From contig CP051246.1 in NCBI GenBank assembly GCA_017795085.1, positions 1,924,514-1,988,513 on the forward strand: a stretch of DNA of 64,000 bases, read 5' to 3'. This DNA comes from Salegentibacter sp. Its GTDB lineage: Bacteria > Bacteroidota > Bacteroidia > Flavobacteriales > Flavobacteriaceae. The translations under genes and the position numbers were made by a program. Position 1 is the stretch's first letter, and the number at the start of each line of letters is the position of its first letter. Of this stretch, positions 27,729 to 36,711 are shown in pieces. Below the pieces are notes generated by a model. That model searched no databases and was not told where the DNA came from. It worked only from the letters and a program-made list of their open reading frames with translations.

Positions 27729-28902
27729 AAAACAGCTTCAACGTATAACCTTACAACGCCAGGGACTAACGACGCAATCATTTGGAAAGGGCAAAAAAGC
27801 CGTGCTATCTGCATTAGAACATCTTGGTTATATTCAAATTGATACATTATCTGTTATAGAACGGGCACACCACCATACACTTTGGACCAGGATACCAGAT
27901 TATAAAAATGAATATTTAGCACAGTTAACAGAAGAGCGTAAAGTTTTTGAATATTGGTTTCATGCTGCATCTTATTTACCAATAACAAATTTTCGTTTTG
28001 CCTTACCTCAAATGCTATATTTTAAAAGAGGAAAATCGCGCTATTATAAAAATGTTGACCCTAAAATCCTCACCTATGTAAATGATAGGATTCGTATAGA
28101 AGGGCCGCTAAAGGCTAGGGATTTCCAATCTACCAGCAAAAAACCAGGGAGTTGGTGGAATTGGAAACCAACAAAAACTGCTCTTGAAAAACTCTTTATG
28201 CAAGGCGATTTAATGGTGTGTGGACGGGATGGTATGGAAAAGATATACGACCTGACAGAAAGAGTATTACCTGATACTATCAATACCGCTGAACCCACGC
28301 CCATGGAATATGCAGCGTATTTAGTAAACACACATTTACGTGCTTATGGTGTCACCTCCGTTAAGCAAATAACACACTTAAGAACAGGAAAAGAGATTAG
28401 AAAAAATGTAGAACGCGTATTGCAAATAATGATTGAAGATAAGTTGGTACAAGAAATCAATGTTGATGGTTTTCCAAAAATGTATACAACTTCTAAATTA
28501 CTTGAAACATCAATAAAGGAACCCCCCTCTAAAATCAAAATTTTATCCCCTTTTGATAATGCAATTATACATCGTGAGCGTTTAGAACAACTTTTTAATT
28601 TTGGCTATCGCCTTGAATGTTATACCCCTAAAGCAAAAAGAAAATATGGATACTTTTCTTTACCTATATTATTTGGTAATGAATTTATTGGACGTGTTGA
28701 TTGCAAAGCACATCGTAAAAATAAAGAATTCGAACTCATTCACTTACATATCGAGAACACAAATATAGACATCACCTCATGGCTTGAACCTTTTAGTGAA
28801 ACAGTAGAACAATTAGCCACTTTTAATAAATGTGTTTCAATAAAAGCAAAGAAAGTAAGTCCGGCATCAAAAAGAAATAATATAAGAGCAGCCTTCAATT
28901 AA
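27709..28902 (+). CDS. AlkX/YcaQ-type DNA glycosylase, winged-helix family
   Basis: 397 residues of the HTH_42 (YcaQ/AlkZ) family. The catalytic Q-x-D motif is Gln43-Ile-Asp45 in LGYIQIDTLSVIERAHHHTLWTR, which by recall marks the AlkX branch that unhooks DNA interstrand crosslinks and bulky N-alkyl adducts. WFHAASYLPI and the C-terminal LSPFDNAIIHRERLEQLFNF are family signatures. It is cytosolic. Codon use looks more AT-biased than in neighbours and the gene sits between repeats and a gene fragment, suggesting it was acquired separately. Confidence 0.86.
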   Translation: MNQSSMLKQLQRITLQRQGLTTQSFGKGKKAVLSALEHLGYIQIDTLSVIERAHHHTLWTRIPDYKNEYLAQLTEERKVFEYWFHAASYLPITNFRFALPQMLYFKRGKSRYYKNVDPKILTYVNDRIRIEGPLKARDFQSTSKKPGSWWNWKPTKTALEKLFMQGDLMVCGRDGMEKIYDLTERVLPDTINTAEPTPMEYAAYLVNTHLRAYGVTSVKQITHLRTGKEIRKNVERVLQIMIEDKLVQEINVDGFPKMYTTSKLLETSIKEPPSKIKILSPFDNAIIHRERLEQLFNFGYRLECYTPKAKRKYGYFSLPILFGNEFIGRVDCKAHRKNKEFELIHLHIENTNIDITSWLEPFSETVEQLATFNKCVSIKAKKVSPASKRNNIRAAFN

Positions 28903-29081
28903 AAAGTAAAAGCCCCCTAACTCCCACAGGTCCGTAATATTGAGTTAAACACAAATTATATAAACGGATTACAGCTTGCATAACTAAAGTATTCTCTGAT
29001 ATTTCATAGTTGATTCCAATCCCTTAGTATGCTTAACACTTAACCAGCTAAAACAGTTTTATACTTGTAGTGAAAAGAATT

Positions 29082-30284
29082 CTACAAATGAAAATCTACC
29101 TGCAAGCGGTACATAATTCCATTGCGTAAAGGTTCTGGGCTATCGGTAAAACTAAGATCTGTTTGAACCTTCAGTTTATGGCCTACAAAATATTTTGATA
29201 AACCAAGGGTATATTGTTCTTCATTTCTGAAAAGGGAATTGGGATGATCTTCATTCACTTGGGTAAAACGTGAAACTATTTCATAATTACTATCAAATAA
29301 ATATCCTGCCTGAACATTAAAAGAATTTCCAGTATTTACCATATCACCGGTTGCCGTACCGTCATCATTGCGAGCTATAGGGTTTTCAGCATCCCGGTAT
29401 GCAAATTCACTTAAAACAGAAAAACCGCGATATTTAAACATTAAATCGGCAAAAATAGTTTGGATATCAGTATTATGAAAACCATTTGCCGTCCTCATAT
29501 AATCTCCCATATTTGAGCGGGTTTTTACAGCATCATCATTATAATCGTAAGTTAAGCCCACCGCCAATTTAGGAGTTTGATTTCGTTCTAAATCGGCTTC
29601 ACGATAATCTTTAAATTCCCCAAAAGGAAGCAATTCCAATCGACCGGTATATTGATAACCTCCAAGGTTTCCTCCGGTAATATTACGACCTTCACCTTGA
29701 GATAAAGCAAAAATTTCTTTTAAAATAAATTGATTTCCCATTTGAGTTTTATGTCTTAGTTGTATGCCCATATCCCGGTCTATGGTATAGCGACTATTTA
29801 GCAAAGAGCGGTCAACAATTTGCAAATCACCTGAAGATACAACTCGCTCACGGTTTCCGGGTAGTTTTGTTTGTCCTGCCCAAAGCACAAAATTCTCATA
29901 AAAATTCCACTTTAAAACTGCATCCAAAATATAACGTGGCGCATCTCCTGTGAATTCATTTCCGCCGGAAATATCACGGTTAGAAAGCCCTAACTCTACT
30001 TTATATTCCAATTTTGGCGAGTAGGCAAATCCGTCAAACTTTAACCGGGCCCGACGAATAAGAAAATCTGAATTTTTCATTTCGAATTCGTCAAATTCAG
30101 ACTCTTCCAATTGATATGAATACAGGGTTTGAAAACGTGCCCCGAATTTTAAACTAAAACTACTGTCTTTTGCCACAGTGTTTATAATCCCGTTTCCAAA
30201 TGTATTTTCAGTAATATCCTGGGCAGATAATAAGGTGGTTAATAGTAAAAACGTTGCTGCAAAAAAAAACTTTAAGAAATTCAT
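29082..30284 (-). CDS. Phosphate-selective porin O/P family outer-membrane porin
   Basis: 400 residues. The signal peptide ends at LLSAQ. The mature part is a 16-strand-type OprO/OprP barrel: FSLKFGARFQTLYSYQ, FLIRRARLKFDGFAYSPKLEYKVELGLSN, FVLWAGQTKLPGNRERVVSSGDLQIVDRS and a C-terminal MYRLQVDFHL ending in an amphipathic strand. The name is historical: anion or pyrophosphate passage is possible but not evident here. No Pho box was noticed. The gene stands alone, downstream of the isomerase-like gene's terminator. Confidence 0.85.
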   Translation of the reverse strand: MNFLKFFFAATFLLLTTLLSAQDITENTFGNGIINTVAKDSSFSLKFGARFQTLYSYQLEESEFDEFEMKNSDFLIRRARLKFDGFAYSPKLEYKVELGLSNRDISGGNEFTGDAPRYILDAVLKWNFYENFVLWAGQTKLPGNRERVVSSGDLQIVDRSLLNSRYTIDRDMGIQLRHKTQMGNQFILKEIFALSQGEGRNITGGNLGGYQYTGRLELLPFGEFKDYREADLERNQTPKLAVGLTYDYNDDAVKTRSNMGDYMRTANGFHNTDIQTIFADLMFKYRGFSVLSEFAYRDAENPIARNDDGTATGDMVNTGNSFNVQAGYLFDSNYEIVSRFTQVNEDHPNSLFRNEEQYTLGLSKYFVGHKLKVQTDLSFTDSPEPLRNGIMYRLQVDFHL

Positions 30285-30454
30285 TCCTGGGACTTGGTCA
30301 CTTGTTAAAATTAAGGCGGGAATATACCAATTAACTTTTAAATAACATATATATAACCAAAAAGAAAGGTTCTTGTTGAAATTATTTATTATATAAAACT
30401 ATCCCTTTTTGGATTAGGTTTCTTTGCTTATATTAAGAACATTCCCAAAACAAA

Positions 30455-30478
30455 AAACCCTGAAAAATTCAGGGTTTA
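30455..30478 (-). terminator. Terminator of the hydroxypyruvate-isomerase-like gene
   Basis: Minus strand AAACCCTGAATTTTTCAGGG followed by TTTTTTG is a compact hairpin with a T-run, 85 bases after the stop. Confidence 0.8.
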
Positions 30479-30562
30479 TATCAATAGAATATTTCATTTA
30501 TAAAACTTATAAGTTTTGAATATACGTCTTATTTGAAAAGAAGATGTCGAACAAATACAGTC

Positions 30563-31456
30563 TTAAATATCACAGATTTCAATGGCTTCCTGCAGTGCTG
30601 TAGCTTTATCTTTATATGTGGGAATAAATTCCTGAGCCAAATAACCGTCAAAACCGGTTTCTGTTATGGCTTTTACAATAGCCGGATAATTAAGCTCTTG
30701 TGTATCATTAATTTCGTTACGTCCCGGCACACCGGCAGTGTGGTAGTGATTAATATGTTTATGGTTATTTTTTATAGTGGCAATAACATCGCCTTCCATA
30801 ACCTGCATATGATAAATATCGTAAAGCAGCTTAAAATTGTCAGCTCCTAATTCCTCAGCAAGTGCCACCCCCCAATGGGTATGATCGCACATATAATCAG
30901 GATGATTTACCTTGGAATTTAGCAATTCCATCACAAGATTTACATTTTTACTTTGAGCGTAATCAAGTAATGGCGAAAGACCTTCCACACAATTCTTTAG
31001 TCCTGTTTCCTCATCCATACCGTGTCGGTTCCCGGAGAAACAAATCACATTTTTAATTTCGTGATCAGCTGCCTTTTCTATCAGTCCTTTATATTGTTCC
31101 TGAAGTTTCTTATGGTTTTTAGGCTCGTTAAATCCGTGTACGATATTGGCAAAACTTTCGGTAGCCATAGAACAAACCAAACCTTCCTTTTCAACAGTTT
31201 CCCATTCCGACGGCTTTAAAAGATCTATAGCCTCAATACCAAAACCCTTACATATTTTTGAAAATTCTTTTAACGGAATATCCTCAAAACACCATCTACA
31301 AACCGAATGCTTGATATTTTCGCCACTAAACCTGGTTTGCTTTTCATCTATTAAATTAATGGCTGCAAACGAGGAAGCCACTCCTCCCAGGCTTAGCACT
31401 CCTGAACCTATTACCATACTTTTTAAGGCATCGCGCCTGGAAAACTTCCCGCTCAT
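30563..31456 (-). CDS. Exported hydroxypyruvate isomerase-like TIM-barrel protein
   Basis: 297 residues. A Tat-type signal with the twin arginine at Arg7-Arg8 (FSRRDALKSMVIGSG) precedes a sugar phosphate isomerase/epimerase barrel of the AP endonuclease 2 superfamily. LVMELLNSKVNHPDYMCDHTHWG, LLYDIYHMQVMEGDV, NHYHTAGVPGRNEI and YLAQEFIPT carry the metal-site Glu, Asp, His and Glu expected of Hyi. Periplasmic location is unusual for Hyi itself but common for this Bacteroidota group. A palindrome identical in layout to the one in front of galK lies 30 bases upstream. Confidence 0.82.
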   Translation of the reverse strand: MSGKFSRRDALKSMVIGSGVLSLGGVASSFAAINLIDEKQTRFSGENIKHSVCRWCFEDIPLKEFSKICKGFGIEAIDLLKPSEWETVEKEGLVCSMATESFANIVHGFNEPKNHKKLQEQYKGLIEKAADHEIKNVICFSGNRHGMDEETGLKNCVEGLSPLLDYAQSKNVNLVMELLNSKVNHPDYMCDHTHWGVALAEELGADNFKLLYDIYHMQVMEGDVIATIKNNHKHINHYHTAGVPGRNEINDTQELNYPAIVKAITETGFDGYLAQEFIPTYKDKATALQEAIEICDI

Positions 31457-31485
31457 AATAATACAAAAATTAAATTAAAAATATT

Positions 31486-31504
31486 AAACGTAAAATTTAC
31501 GATT
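31486..31504. promoter_or_regulatory. Candidate sugar-regulator operator upstream of the isomerase-like gene
   Basis: AAACGTAAAATTTACGATT: 7-bp arms around a 5-base centre, with 6 of 7 arm pairs matching. On the minus strand it is followed after 2 bases by TATTTTTA (31476-31483), a near-consensus -10. The same arrangement with a 2-base gap is seen in front of galK. Confidence 0.6.
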
Positions 31505-31664
31505 AAATATCAAAAATCAAAATTATTTGTATAAAACTTTTCAAATATTATCCTTTATATTGGATAAAAGTAAAAGTTCCAGTTTCATATCAGTTGATTT
31601 TAGCGGTCAATTTATATCACGAACGACGAACAATATAGAATTTTACGTTATTCAATATAAATTT

Positions 31665-32369
31665 CTAAGATATTTCAAAATTAAATCCGGATTCCTGTAA
31701 TTTCTTATATTTACTTTTATCGAATTTATATAAAAAAGCACCTCTTCGGGAAGTTGATTTATCCTTTTCATCTAATTTGATCAGCACATTTAACGACAAC
31801 ACCTTTTTTCGAAAATTACGGGCATCCAACTTCTTTTGATATACAGCCTCATAAAGACGTTGCAATTGCGGTATGGTAAATTTCTGCGGTAACAATTCAA
31901 AACCTATTGGTTTGTAACGTGCCTTGCGGCGTATTCTTGCCAAGGCATCTTCTACCATTTGGTTATGCTCTAAAACCAAATTTGGCACATCATCTATATC
32001 ATACCAATGTGCTCCATGGCGCTCTACCAATTCTTTATCGTATTCTCCAATTCTAATAAGAGCGTATTGTGCGATAGATATACACCGGTAACCTGGATCA
32101 CGATTTGCAGTACCGTAGGTTTTTAATTCTTCCATAAAAACATTCTCCAGGCCGGTAATTTCTTTTAACACCCGCTCGGCCGCTTCACTCACATCTTCTT
32201 GCAACCTTACAAAACTCCCTATTAACGACCAGGTGCCCATAAGCGGTTTTACCCGCCGTTTAAAAATCAATAATTTTAAGTTACCTTCATCAAAACCAAA
32301 AATAACGCAGTCGGTTGCCACGTACATTTTATCTTCTTGTATATAGTAGTCTTTTTCGGTGATTTTCAT
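31665..32369 (-). CDS. Nudix-fold transcriptional regulator (AraR/NrtR-like), sugar regulon
   Basis: 234 residues: an N-terminal Nudix domain (about 15-145) and a C-terminal winged helix (about 155-230, FTIPQLQRLYEAVYQKKLDARNFRKKVL). The Nudix box (52-74) is degenerate. Ser52 stands for the first Gly, Val67 for the Glu of RE and Ile71 for the second Glu of EE, while Glu58, Arg66 and Glu70 remain. That fits ligand sensing instead of hydrolysis, as in Bacteroides AraR. It is divergent from galK, and palindromes occur upstream of three nearby sugar genes. It probably represses them until sugar binds. Confidence 0.85.
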   Translation of the reverse strand: MKITEKDYYIQEDKMYVATDCVIFGFDEGNLKLLIFKRRVKPLMGTWSLIGSFVRLQEDVSEAAERVLKEITGLENVFMEELKTYGTANRDPGYRCISIAQYALIRIGEYDKELVERHGAHWYDIDDVPNLVLEHNQMVEDALARIRRKARYKPIGFELLPQKFTIPQLQRLYEAVYQKKLDARNFRKKVLSLNVLIKLDEKDKSTSRRGAFLYKFDKSKYKKLQESGFNFEIS

Positions 32370-32421
32370 TGAGTATTACTGGGTTTTGGTATAAATATAT
32401 ATATTTTTTCGAGAATTAAAT

Positions 32422-32440
32422 TAACGTATCAATTACATTT
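32422..32440. promoter_or_regulatory. Candidate operator between the Nudix regulator and galK
   Basis: TAACGTATCAATTACATTT is an imperfect palindrome (AACGTA-N5-TACATT) matching the symporter-upstream site at 15 of 19 positions. It ends 2 bases before the galK -10 TATATTTG (32443-32450), so a bound protein would block RNA polymerase. Confidence 0.65.
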
Positions 32441-32442
32441 AT

Positions 32443-32450
32443 TATATTTG
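32443..32450 (+). promoter_or_regulatory. -10 element of galK-galT
   Basis: TATATTTG matches TAnnTTTG exactly and lies 25 bases upstream of the galK TTG start. Confidence 0.6.
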
Positions 32451-32475
32451 AATATTCATTTTAAAATTTATCTTT

Positions 32476-33639
32476 TTGGAAAAAGAAGTTCCTCTGTTAA
32501 AATCTTTTTTAGCAGCGTTTAAACCCGAAATAAAAATAAGTTCGCCGGGGCGCATCAACCTTATTGGCGAACATACCGATTATAATAATGGTTTTGTAAT
32601 GCCATCGGCTATTGATAAAAAAATTTATTTTGAATTCAGTAAAAATGAACATCAGGATAAATGCCGTGTATATAGTAAAACCTATAATAGCTACTTTGAG
32701 TTTAATCCCGAAAATATTCAGAAAAGTGAAAATTCCTGGGAAAATTACCTTCTTGGAGTAGTCGATGAAATCCTTAAACTCGGTAAAAAAATTAAAGGTT
32801 TTGATTGTACTATTGTTAGTGAATTGCCCATAGGCGCCGGAATAAGTTCTTCTGCGGCTTTAGAATGTGGTTTTGCCGCTGGTTTGAATGAATTATTTCA
32901 ACTTGATCTTCAGAAAATTGATATTGTAAAACTTTCCCAACGGGCTGAGAATAATTTTGTAGGTTCCAATTGTGGGATTATGGATCAATTTGCTTCTGTA
33001 ATGAGCAAAAATGCACATTTTATAATGTTAGACTGTGCTACACTTGAAGCTAAATTTATACCTACGGAAATTGAGAACTGTAAATTATTATTGCTAAATA
33101 CCGGAGTATCACATAACCTGGCAGACAGCGGATATAACACCCGCCGTAAACAATGTGAAAACAGCGTAGCAAAAATTGCTGAAAAATATCCTGAAGTAAA
33201 ATCGCTTCGTGATGTTTCTGAAAAAATGTTGATGGAGTTTAAAGATGAACTTCCCGAAGTAAACTATCGACGCTGTAAATATGTATTGGAAGAAAACAAC
33301 AGGGTACACCAAACTGCCAATGCATGACAAAAGGGAGAATTGAATACCATAGGAAATTTAATGTATGCCTCACACCGCGGACTTCAGCATGAGTATGAGG
33401 TTAGTTGTAAGGAGCTCGATTTTCTGGTAGATTTCTCAGAAGATAAAGAGTTTATTTACGGCTCCCGGATGATGGGCGGTGGCTTTGGTGGGTGTACCAT
33501 CAACCTGATTGAAACCGATAAAATTGCAGCTTACACGAAAGAAGTAAGCCAGGCTTATAAAGAAAAATTCAATATAGAATTAGAGGCTATAAGTGTGGCA
33601 CCAAGCCAAGGCACTTTAGTCGAAAAAATTGAAAAATAG
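32476..33639 (+). pseudogene. galK: Galactokinase, interrupted by an in-frame TGA
   Basis: The frame would encode 387 residues, full length for GalK, from a TTG start (no ATG gives the conserved N-terminus). Motif 1 GRINLIGEHTDYNNGF, motif 2 PIGAGISSSAALECG and motif 3 MMGGGFGGCTINL are all intact. Codon 284 (33325-33327) is TGA, with reading continuing in the same frame as KGELNTIGNLMYASH, a normal GalK stretch. It is therefore a single nonsense change with no frameshift. GalK phosphorylates galactose in the first Leloir kinase step. The truncated 283-residue product lacks motif 3 and should be inactive. A sequencing error is the main alternative. Confidence 0.9.
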
Positions 33640-33643
33640 AATT

Positions 33644-34687
33644 ATGGCAGAAGATAAACTAAATACAAACCCGCATAGGCGATATAATATTTTAACCGGT
33701 GAATGGATTTTGGTTTCTCCGCACCGCACCAAACGGCCATGGCAGGGAAAAACCGAAAAAAATGCCACTGAAAAGCGTGAAACTTACGACCCAAATTGTT
33801 ATTTATGTCCCGGAAATTCCAGGATGGGCGGCGCTAAAAACCCTGATTATAAAGGAGTTCATTCTTTTGAAAATGATTTTCCGGCATTACTGCCCGACAC
33901 TGAATATCAAAGTTTTGAAGACGGGTTATTTAAAGCCGAAACTGAAACCGGAATATGTAAAGTGGTTTGTTTTTCTCCCAATCACTCGCTTACCCTTCCG
34001 TTAATGGAAGTTGAAGATATTCAAAACGTAGTTGGACTTTGGAAAAAAGAATACAAAGAACTGGGCGCAAAAGACGGCATTAATTACGTGCAAATTTTTG
34101 AAAATAAAGGGGCGATTATGGGTTGTAGCAATCCGCACCCACACGGACAAATCTGGTCGCAACATTCTATCCCTACTGAAATTCAGAAGAAATCTAAGCA
34201 TTTTAAAGATTACTGGGAGAAAAATAAACGCAGTATTTTAACCGATTACCTTCAGCAGGAATTAGAGGCTGAGGAACGTATTTTAGAAGAAAATGATGAT
34301 TTTGTTGCCCTTATCCCCTATTGGGCGGTTTGGCCTTACGAAGCGATGATTATTCCGAAGAAACATTATCAACACATCGGACAATTGAGCAGTGATGAAG
34401 AAAAATCTTTTGCTGAAATCATTAAAAAACTTACAATTAAATACGATAATCTTTTTGAAACTTCATTTCCTTACTCGTCGGGAATCCATCAAATTCCAAC
34501 CGATGGAAGCGAATATCCGGAATGGCATTTTCATATGAGTTTTTACCCGCCACTATTACGTTCAGCCACGGTTAAAAAATTTATGGTTGGTTATGAGATG
34601 TTTGCCGGCCCACAACGTGACATTACTGCCGAGCAAGCAGCCGATACCCTTAATGCTTTATCTAATACACACTATACGCTTGAATAA
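33644..34687 (+). CDS. galT: Galactose-1-phosphate uridylyltransferase
   Basis: 347 residues from the ATG at 33644, 4 bases after the galK stop. [27 protein letters not shown] (zinc-site type), the active-site HPHGQIW with nucleophile His167, and [28 protein letters not shown] are all canonical. It exchanges UMP between UDP-glucose and galactose 1-phosphate. It forms an operon with galK and ends at a strong terminator. The gene itself is intact, so the pathway is broken only at galK. Confidence 0.96.
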   Translation: MAEDKLNTNPHRRYNILTGEWILVSPHRTKRPWQGKTEKNATEKRETYDPNCYLCPGNSRMGGAKNPDYKGVHSFENDFPALLPDTEYQSFEDGLFKAETETGICKVVCFSPNHSLTLPLMEVEDIQNVVGLWKKEYKELGAKDGINYVQIFENKGAIMGCSNPHPHGQIWSQHSIPTEIQKKSKHFKDYWEKNKRSILTDYLQQELEAEERILEENDDFVALIPYWAVWPYEAMIIPKKHYQHIGQLSSDEEKSFAEIIKKLTIKYDNLFETSFPYSSGIHQIPTDGSEYPEWHFHMSFYPPLLRSATVKKFMVGYEMFAGPQRDITAEQAADTLNALSNTHYTLE

Positions 34688-34714
34688 GAATAGTTTAGTT
34701 TCTAGTTTGTTTAC

Positions 34715-34752
34715 AAAAAAGCTGTCTCATTAATTTTAGACAGCTTTTTTTA
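34715..34752 (+). terminator. Terminator after galT
   Basis: AAAAAAGCTGTCT and AGACAGCTTTTTTT form a strong hairpin with T-runs on both strands. The stem resembles those of the hairpins near 1.7 and 11.5 kb, here without an inserted repeat. Confidence 0.85.
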
Positions 34753-34769
34753 TTAAAAACAGTAAAAAC

Positions 34770-34855
34770 CCAACAAGATTGAGGCAAGTCCAAGGTATGT
34801 ATCGGAAAATCTCACCCGAAACAGACTCATCGGGGCTATTAAACCCACCGGTGGG
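34770..34855. repeat. TACTCGA-family repeat, distal-end copy
   Basis: GAGGCAAGTCCAAGG then TATGTATCGGAAAA and a GGGGCTATTAAACC segment. It aligns with the copy at 27477-27570, including the shared GGTATGTATCGGAAAA and the trailing CCACCGGTGGG-type end. Confidence 0.6.
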
Positions 34856-34859
34856 AATA

Positions 34860-34901
34860 AAAAAGCCGCCCCATTTTGATAAATGAGACGGCTTTTTTAT
34901 A
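34860..34901 (-). terminator. Terminator of the symporter gene
   Basis: AAAAGCCGCCCCATTTTG and AAATGAGACGGCTTTTTT arms form an imperfect hairpin with flanking A- and T-runs, 20 bases after the symporter stop. Confidence 0.75.
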
Positions 34902-34920
34902 TTTTATAATTCAGGTAAGC

Positions 34921-36597
34921 TTACCAAAACAAGGCATAAAGCATCGCTACAATTAGCAAGATTGCAAAAGCACCAATATTAAAAGTTGGGCTGGTTTTAA
35001 ATAAGGCCTTTGAAAGTACAATACCTTTTTCATGGTCTTTTCCTTTATTTTCGGTCAGGCTTATTACCACCATAATAGCCATCGTTAAAATCCAGGTAAT
35101 CATCATCTGGTGCATAAATGGCAGAGTTACAAATAAAGAACTATCTACCCATCCATTAGGGGCAACTTTAAAGTAAAGCGCAATTGGAATTGAGGCCAGA
35201 ACCCCCCAAATAGCCGCTGCATTTGTGGTTTTTTTCCAGAATAAGCCTAGCATAAAGACCGCTAAAATTCCCGGACTTACCACCCCGGTATATTCCTGAA
35301 TATACTGGAATACCTGCCCGAGGTTTTTAAGCTGCGGAGCCAAAATAACCGCAACAATTAATGCAACCGTAGCTGTAATTCTACCAACTAATACCAGATT
35401 CTTTTCAGAAGACTTCCTATTGAAATAAGGTTTGTAGATATCCATCGTAAAAATAGTAGCTGTTGAATTCAACATTGATGCTACTGAAGACACAATGGCC
35501 GCAGCAAGTGCTGCCAATACCAAACCTTTTAAACCTGCAGGCACAAATTCCTGAATTAACCAGGGCGCTGCATTATCATTTATAATATTTCCCGATCCGC
35601 TAAAGAAACTCGCATCGGTAAAGCTTTCTGAAATACTGCCATCAGGACCGGTATTCATTACAAAAGCAATAATCCCGGGAATTACTACAATCAAAGGAAT
35701 AATAAGCTTTAAGAAACCGGCAAGTATAATTCCTTTTTGAGATTCCCTTAAACTTTTTGCCGCCAGTGTACGTTGAATAATATACTGGTTAAAGCCCCAG
35801 TAATACAGGTTAGCTACCCACATACCTCCAATAAGCACAGCTAAGCCTGGCAAATCCCACCAGGCATCTTTTCCGTTAGGTGTAATAATTTCCCCCTTAT
35901 CTATAACCATTGAGAATTTCTCAGGAACCTCTTCATAAACATGTACCATTCCCGAAATTATTCCACCATCTTCTGTTACGTTAGCCAGGGCGATAAAAGT
36001 GGTTACAAGACCTCCAATTATTAATAATATTACCTGTACCACATCGGTCCAAGCCACTGCTGAAAGTCCGCCATAAAGTGAATAAGCCGCGGCAAAAAAG
36101 GCCAGGCCAATAATAGCGTAAATAAAGAACGAACCATCACCATTACCCATAATGGTATCCAAGGCTGTAGCCCCCAAATATAGCACTGAAGTAAGGTTTA
36201 CAAATACAAACAGGCAAATCCAGAAAACAGCTAAAATAGTTTTTAGGTTTGAGCCATAACGTACCTCAATAAATTCTGGAATGGTATACAGGCCTTTATT
36301 GATAAAAACAGGTAGGAAAAACTTTCCTACCAATAATAGGGTAATCGCCGCCATCCATTCATAAGAAGCAATTGCCAGCCCGATTGCAAAACCGGAGCCA
36401 GACATTCCTATAAACTGTTCTGCAGAGATATTGGCAGCAATTAATGAAGCGCCAATAGCCCACCAGGGTAAACTTTTATCGGCAAGGAAATATCCTTCAG
36501 AAGAGTCTCCTTTCCCACGGGAAACATATAAACCTATTCCCACTATGAGCAAGGCATAGGCTGCAAAAATTATTTGATCGAGTAATCCAAATTCCAT
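34921..36597 (-). CDS. SGLT-type sodium/sugar symporter
   Basis: 558 residues with about 14 membrane helices, in the sodium:solute symporter family. SLIAANISAEQFIGMSGSGFAIGLAIASYEWMA, the sodium/sugar region GGLSAVAWTDVVQ, the YWGFNQYIIQRTLAAKS stretch and FKVAPNGWVD resemble vSGLT-like galactose/glucose carriers. It sits 114 bases after galM on the same strand, but that spacer has its own palindromic operator and a -10-like TATATTTA. Together with galK, galT and galM it points to sodium-driven galactose uptake; the substrate is inferred. Confidence 0.9.
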   Translation of the reverse strand: MEFGLLDQIIFAAYALLIVGIGLYVSRGKGDSSEGYFLADKSLPWWAIGASLIAANISAEQFIGMSGSGFAIGLAIASYEWMAAITLLLVGKFFLPVFINKGLYTIPEFIEVRYGSNLKTILAVFWICLFVFVNLTSVLYLGATALDTIMGNGDGSFFIYAIIGLAFFAAAYSLYGGLSAVAWTDVVQVILLIIGGLVTTFIALANVTEDGGIISGMVHVYEEVPEKFSMVIDKGEIITPNGKDAWWDLPGLAVLIGGMWVANLYYWGFNQYIIQRTLAAKSLRESQKGIILAGFLKLIIPLIVVIPGIIAFVMNTGPDGSISESFTDASFFSGSGNIINDNAAPWLIQEFVPAGLKGLVLAALAAAIVSSVASMLNSTATIFTMDIYKPYFNRKSSEKNLVLVGRITATVALIVAVILAPQLKNLGQVFQYIQEYTGVVSPGILAVFMLGLFWKKTTNAAAIWGVLASIPIALYFKVAPNGWVDSSLFVTLPFMHQMMITWILTMAIMVVISLTENKGKDHEKGIVLSKALFKTSPTFNIGAFAILLIVAMLYALFW

Positions 36598-36664
36598 ATT
36601 AGTTGATTTTGAATGCTTTTAGTTAATTTCTAATTCGACTAAGTTATACCTTTTAAAAGTCGGC

Positions 36665-36698
36665 TAAATATATGATTTTAATTTAAAAACGTACCAAA
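36665..36698 (-). promoter_or_regulatory. Possible promoter of the symporter gene
   Basis: Minus strand TTTG (36695-36698) in the centre of the operator palindrome, a 22-base spacer, then TATATTTA (36665-36672), one base off TAnnTTTG. Confidence 0.4.
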
Positions 36699-36705
36699 TA
36701 CGTTT
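36687..36705. promoter_or_regulatory. Candidate operator upstream of the SGLT symporter gene
   Basis: AAACGTACCAAATACGTTT is a perfect 7-bp inverted repeat around a 5-base centre. It is the best of three related sites (others at 31486 and 32422). It overlaps the proposed -33 element of the symporter promoter. Confidence 0.68.
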
Positions 36706-36711
36706 ATTTAA

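Noticed and set aside
33325..33327. Selenocysteine or general UGA recoding at the galK stop
   Set aside because: No SECIS-like hairpin is evident after the codon, the position is not a catalytic or conserved Cys, and TGA serves as a normal stop elsewhere in the window.
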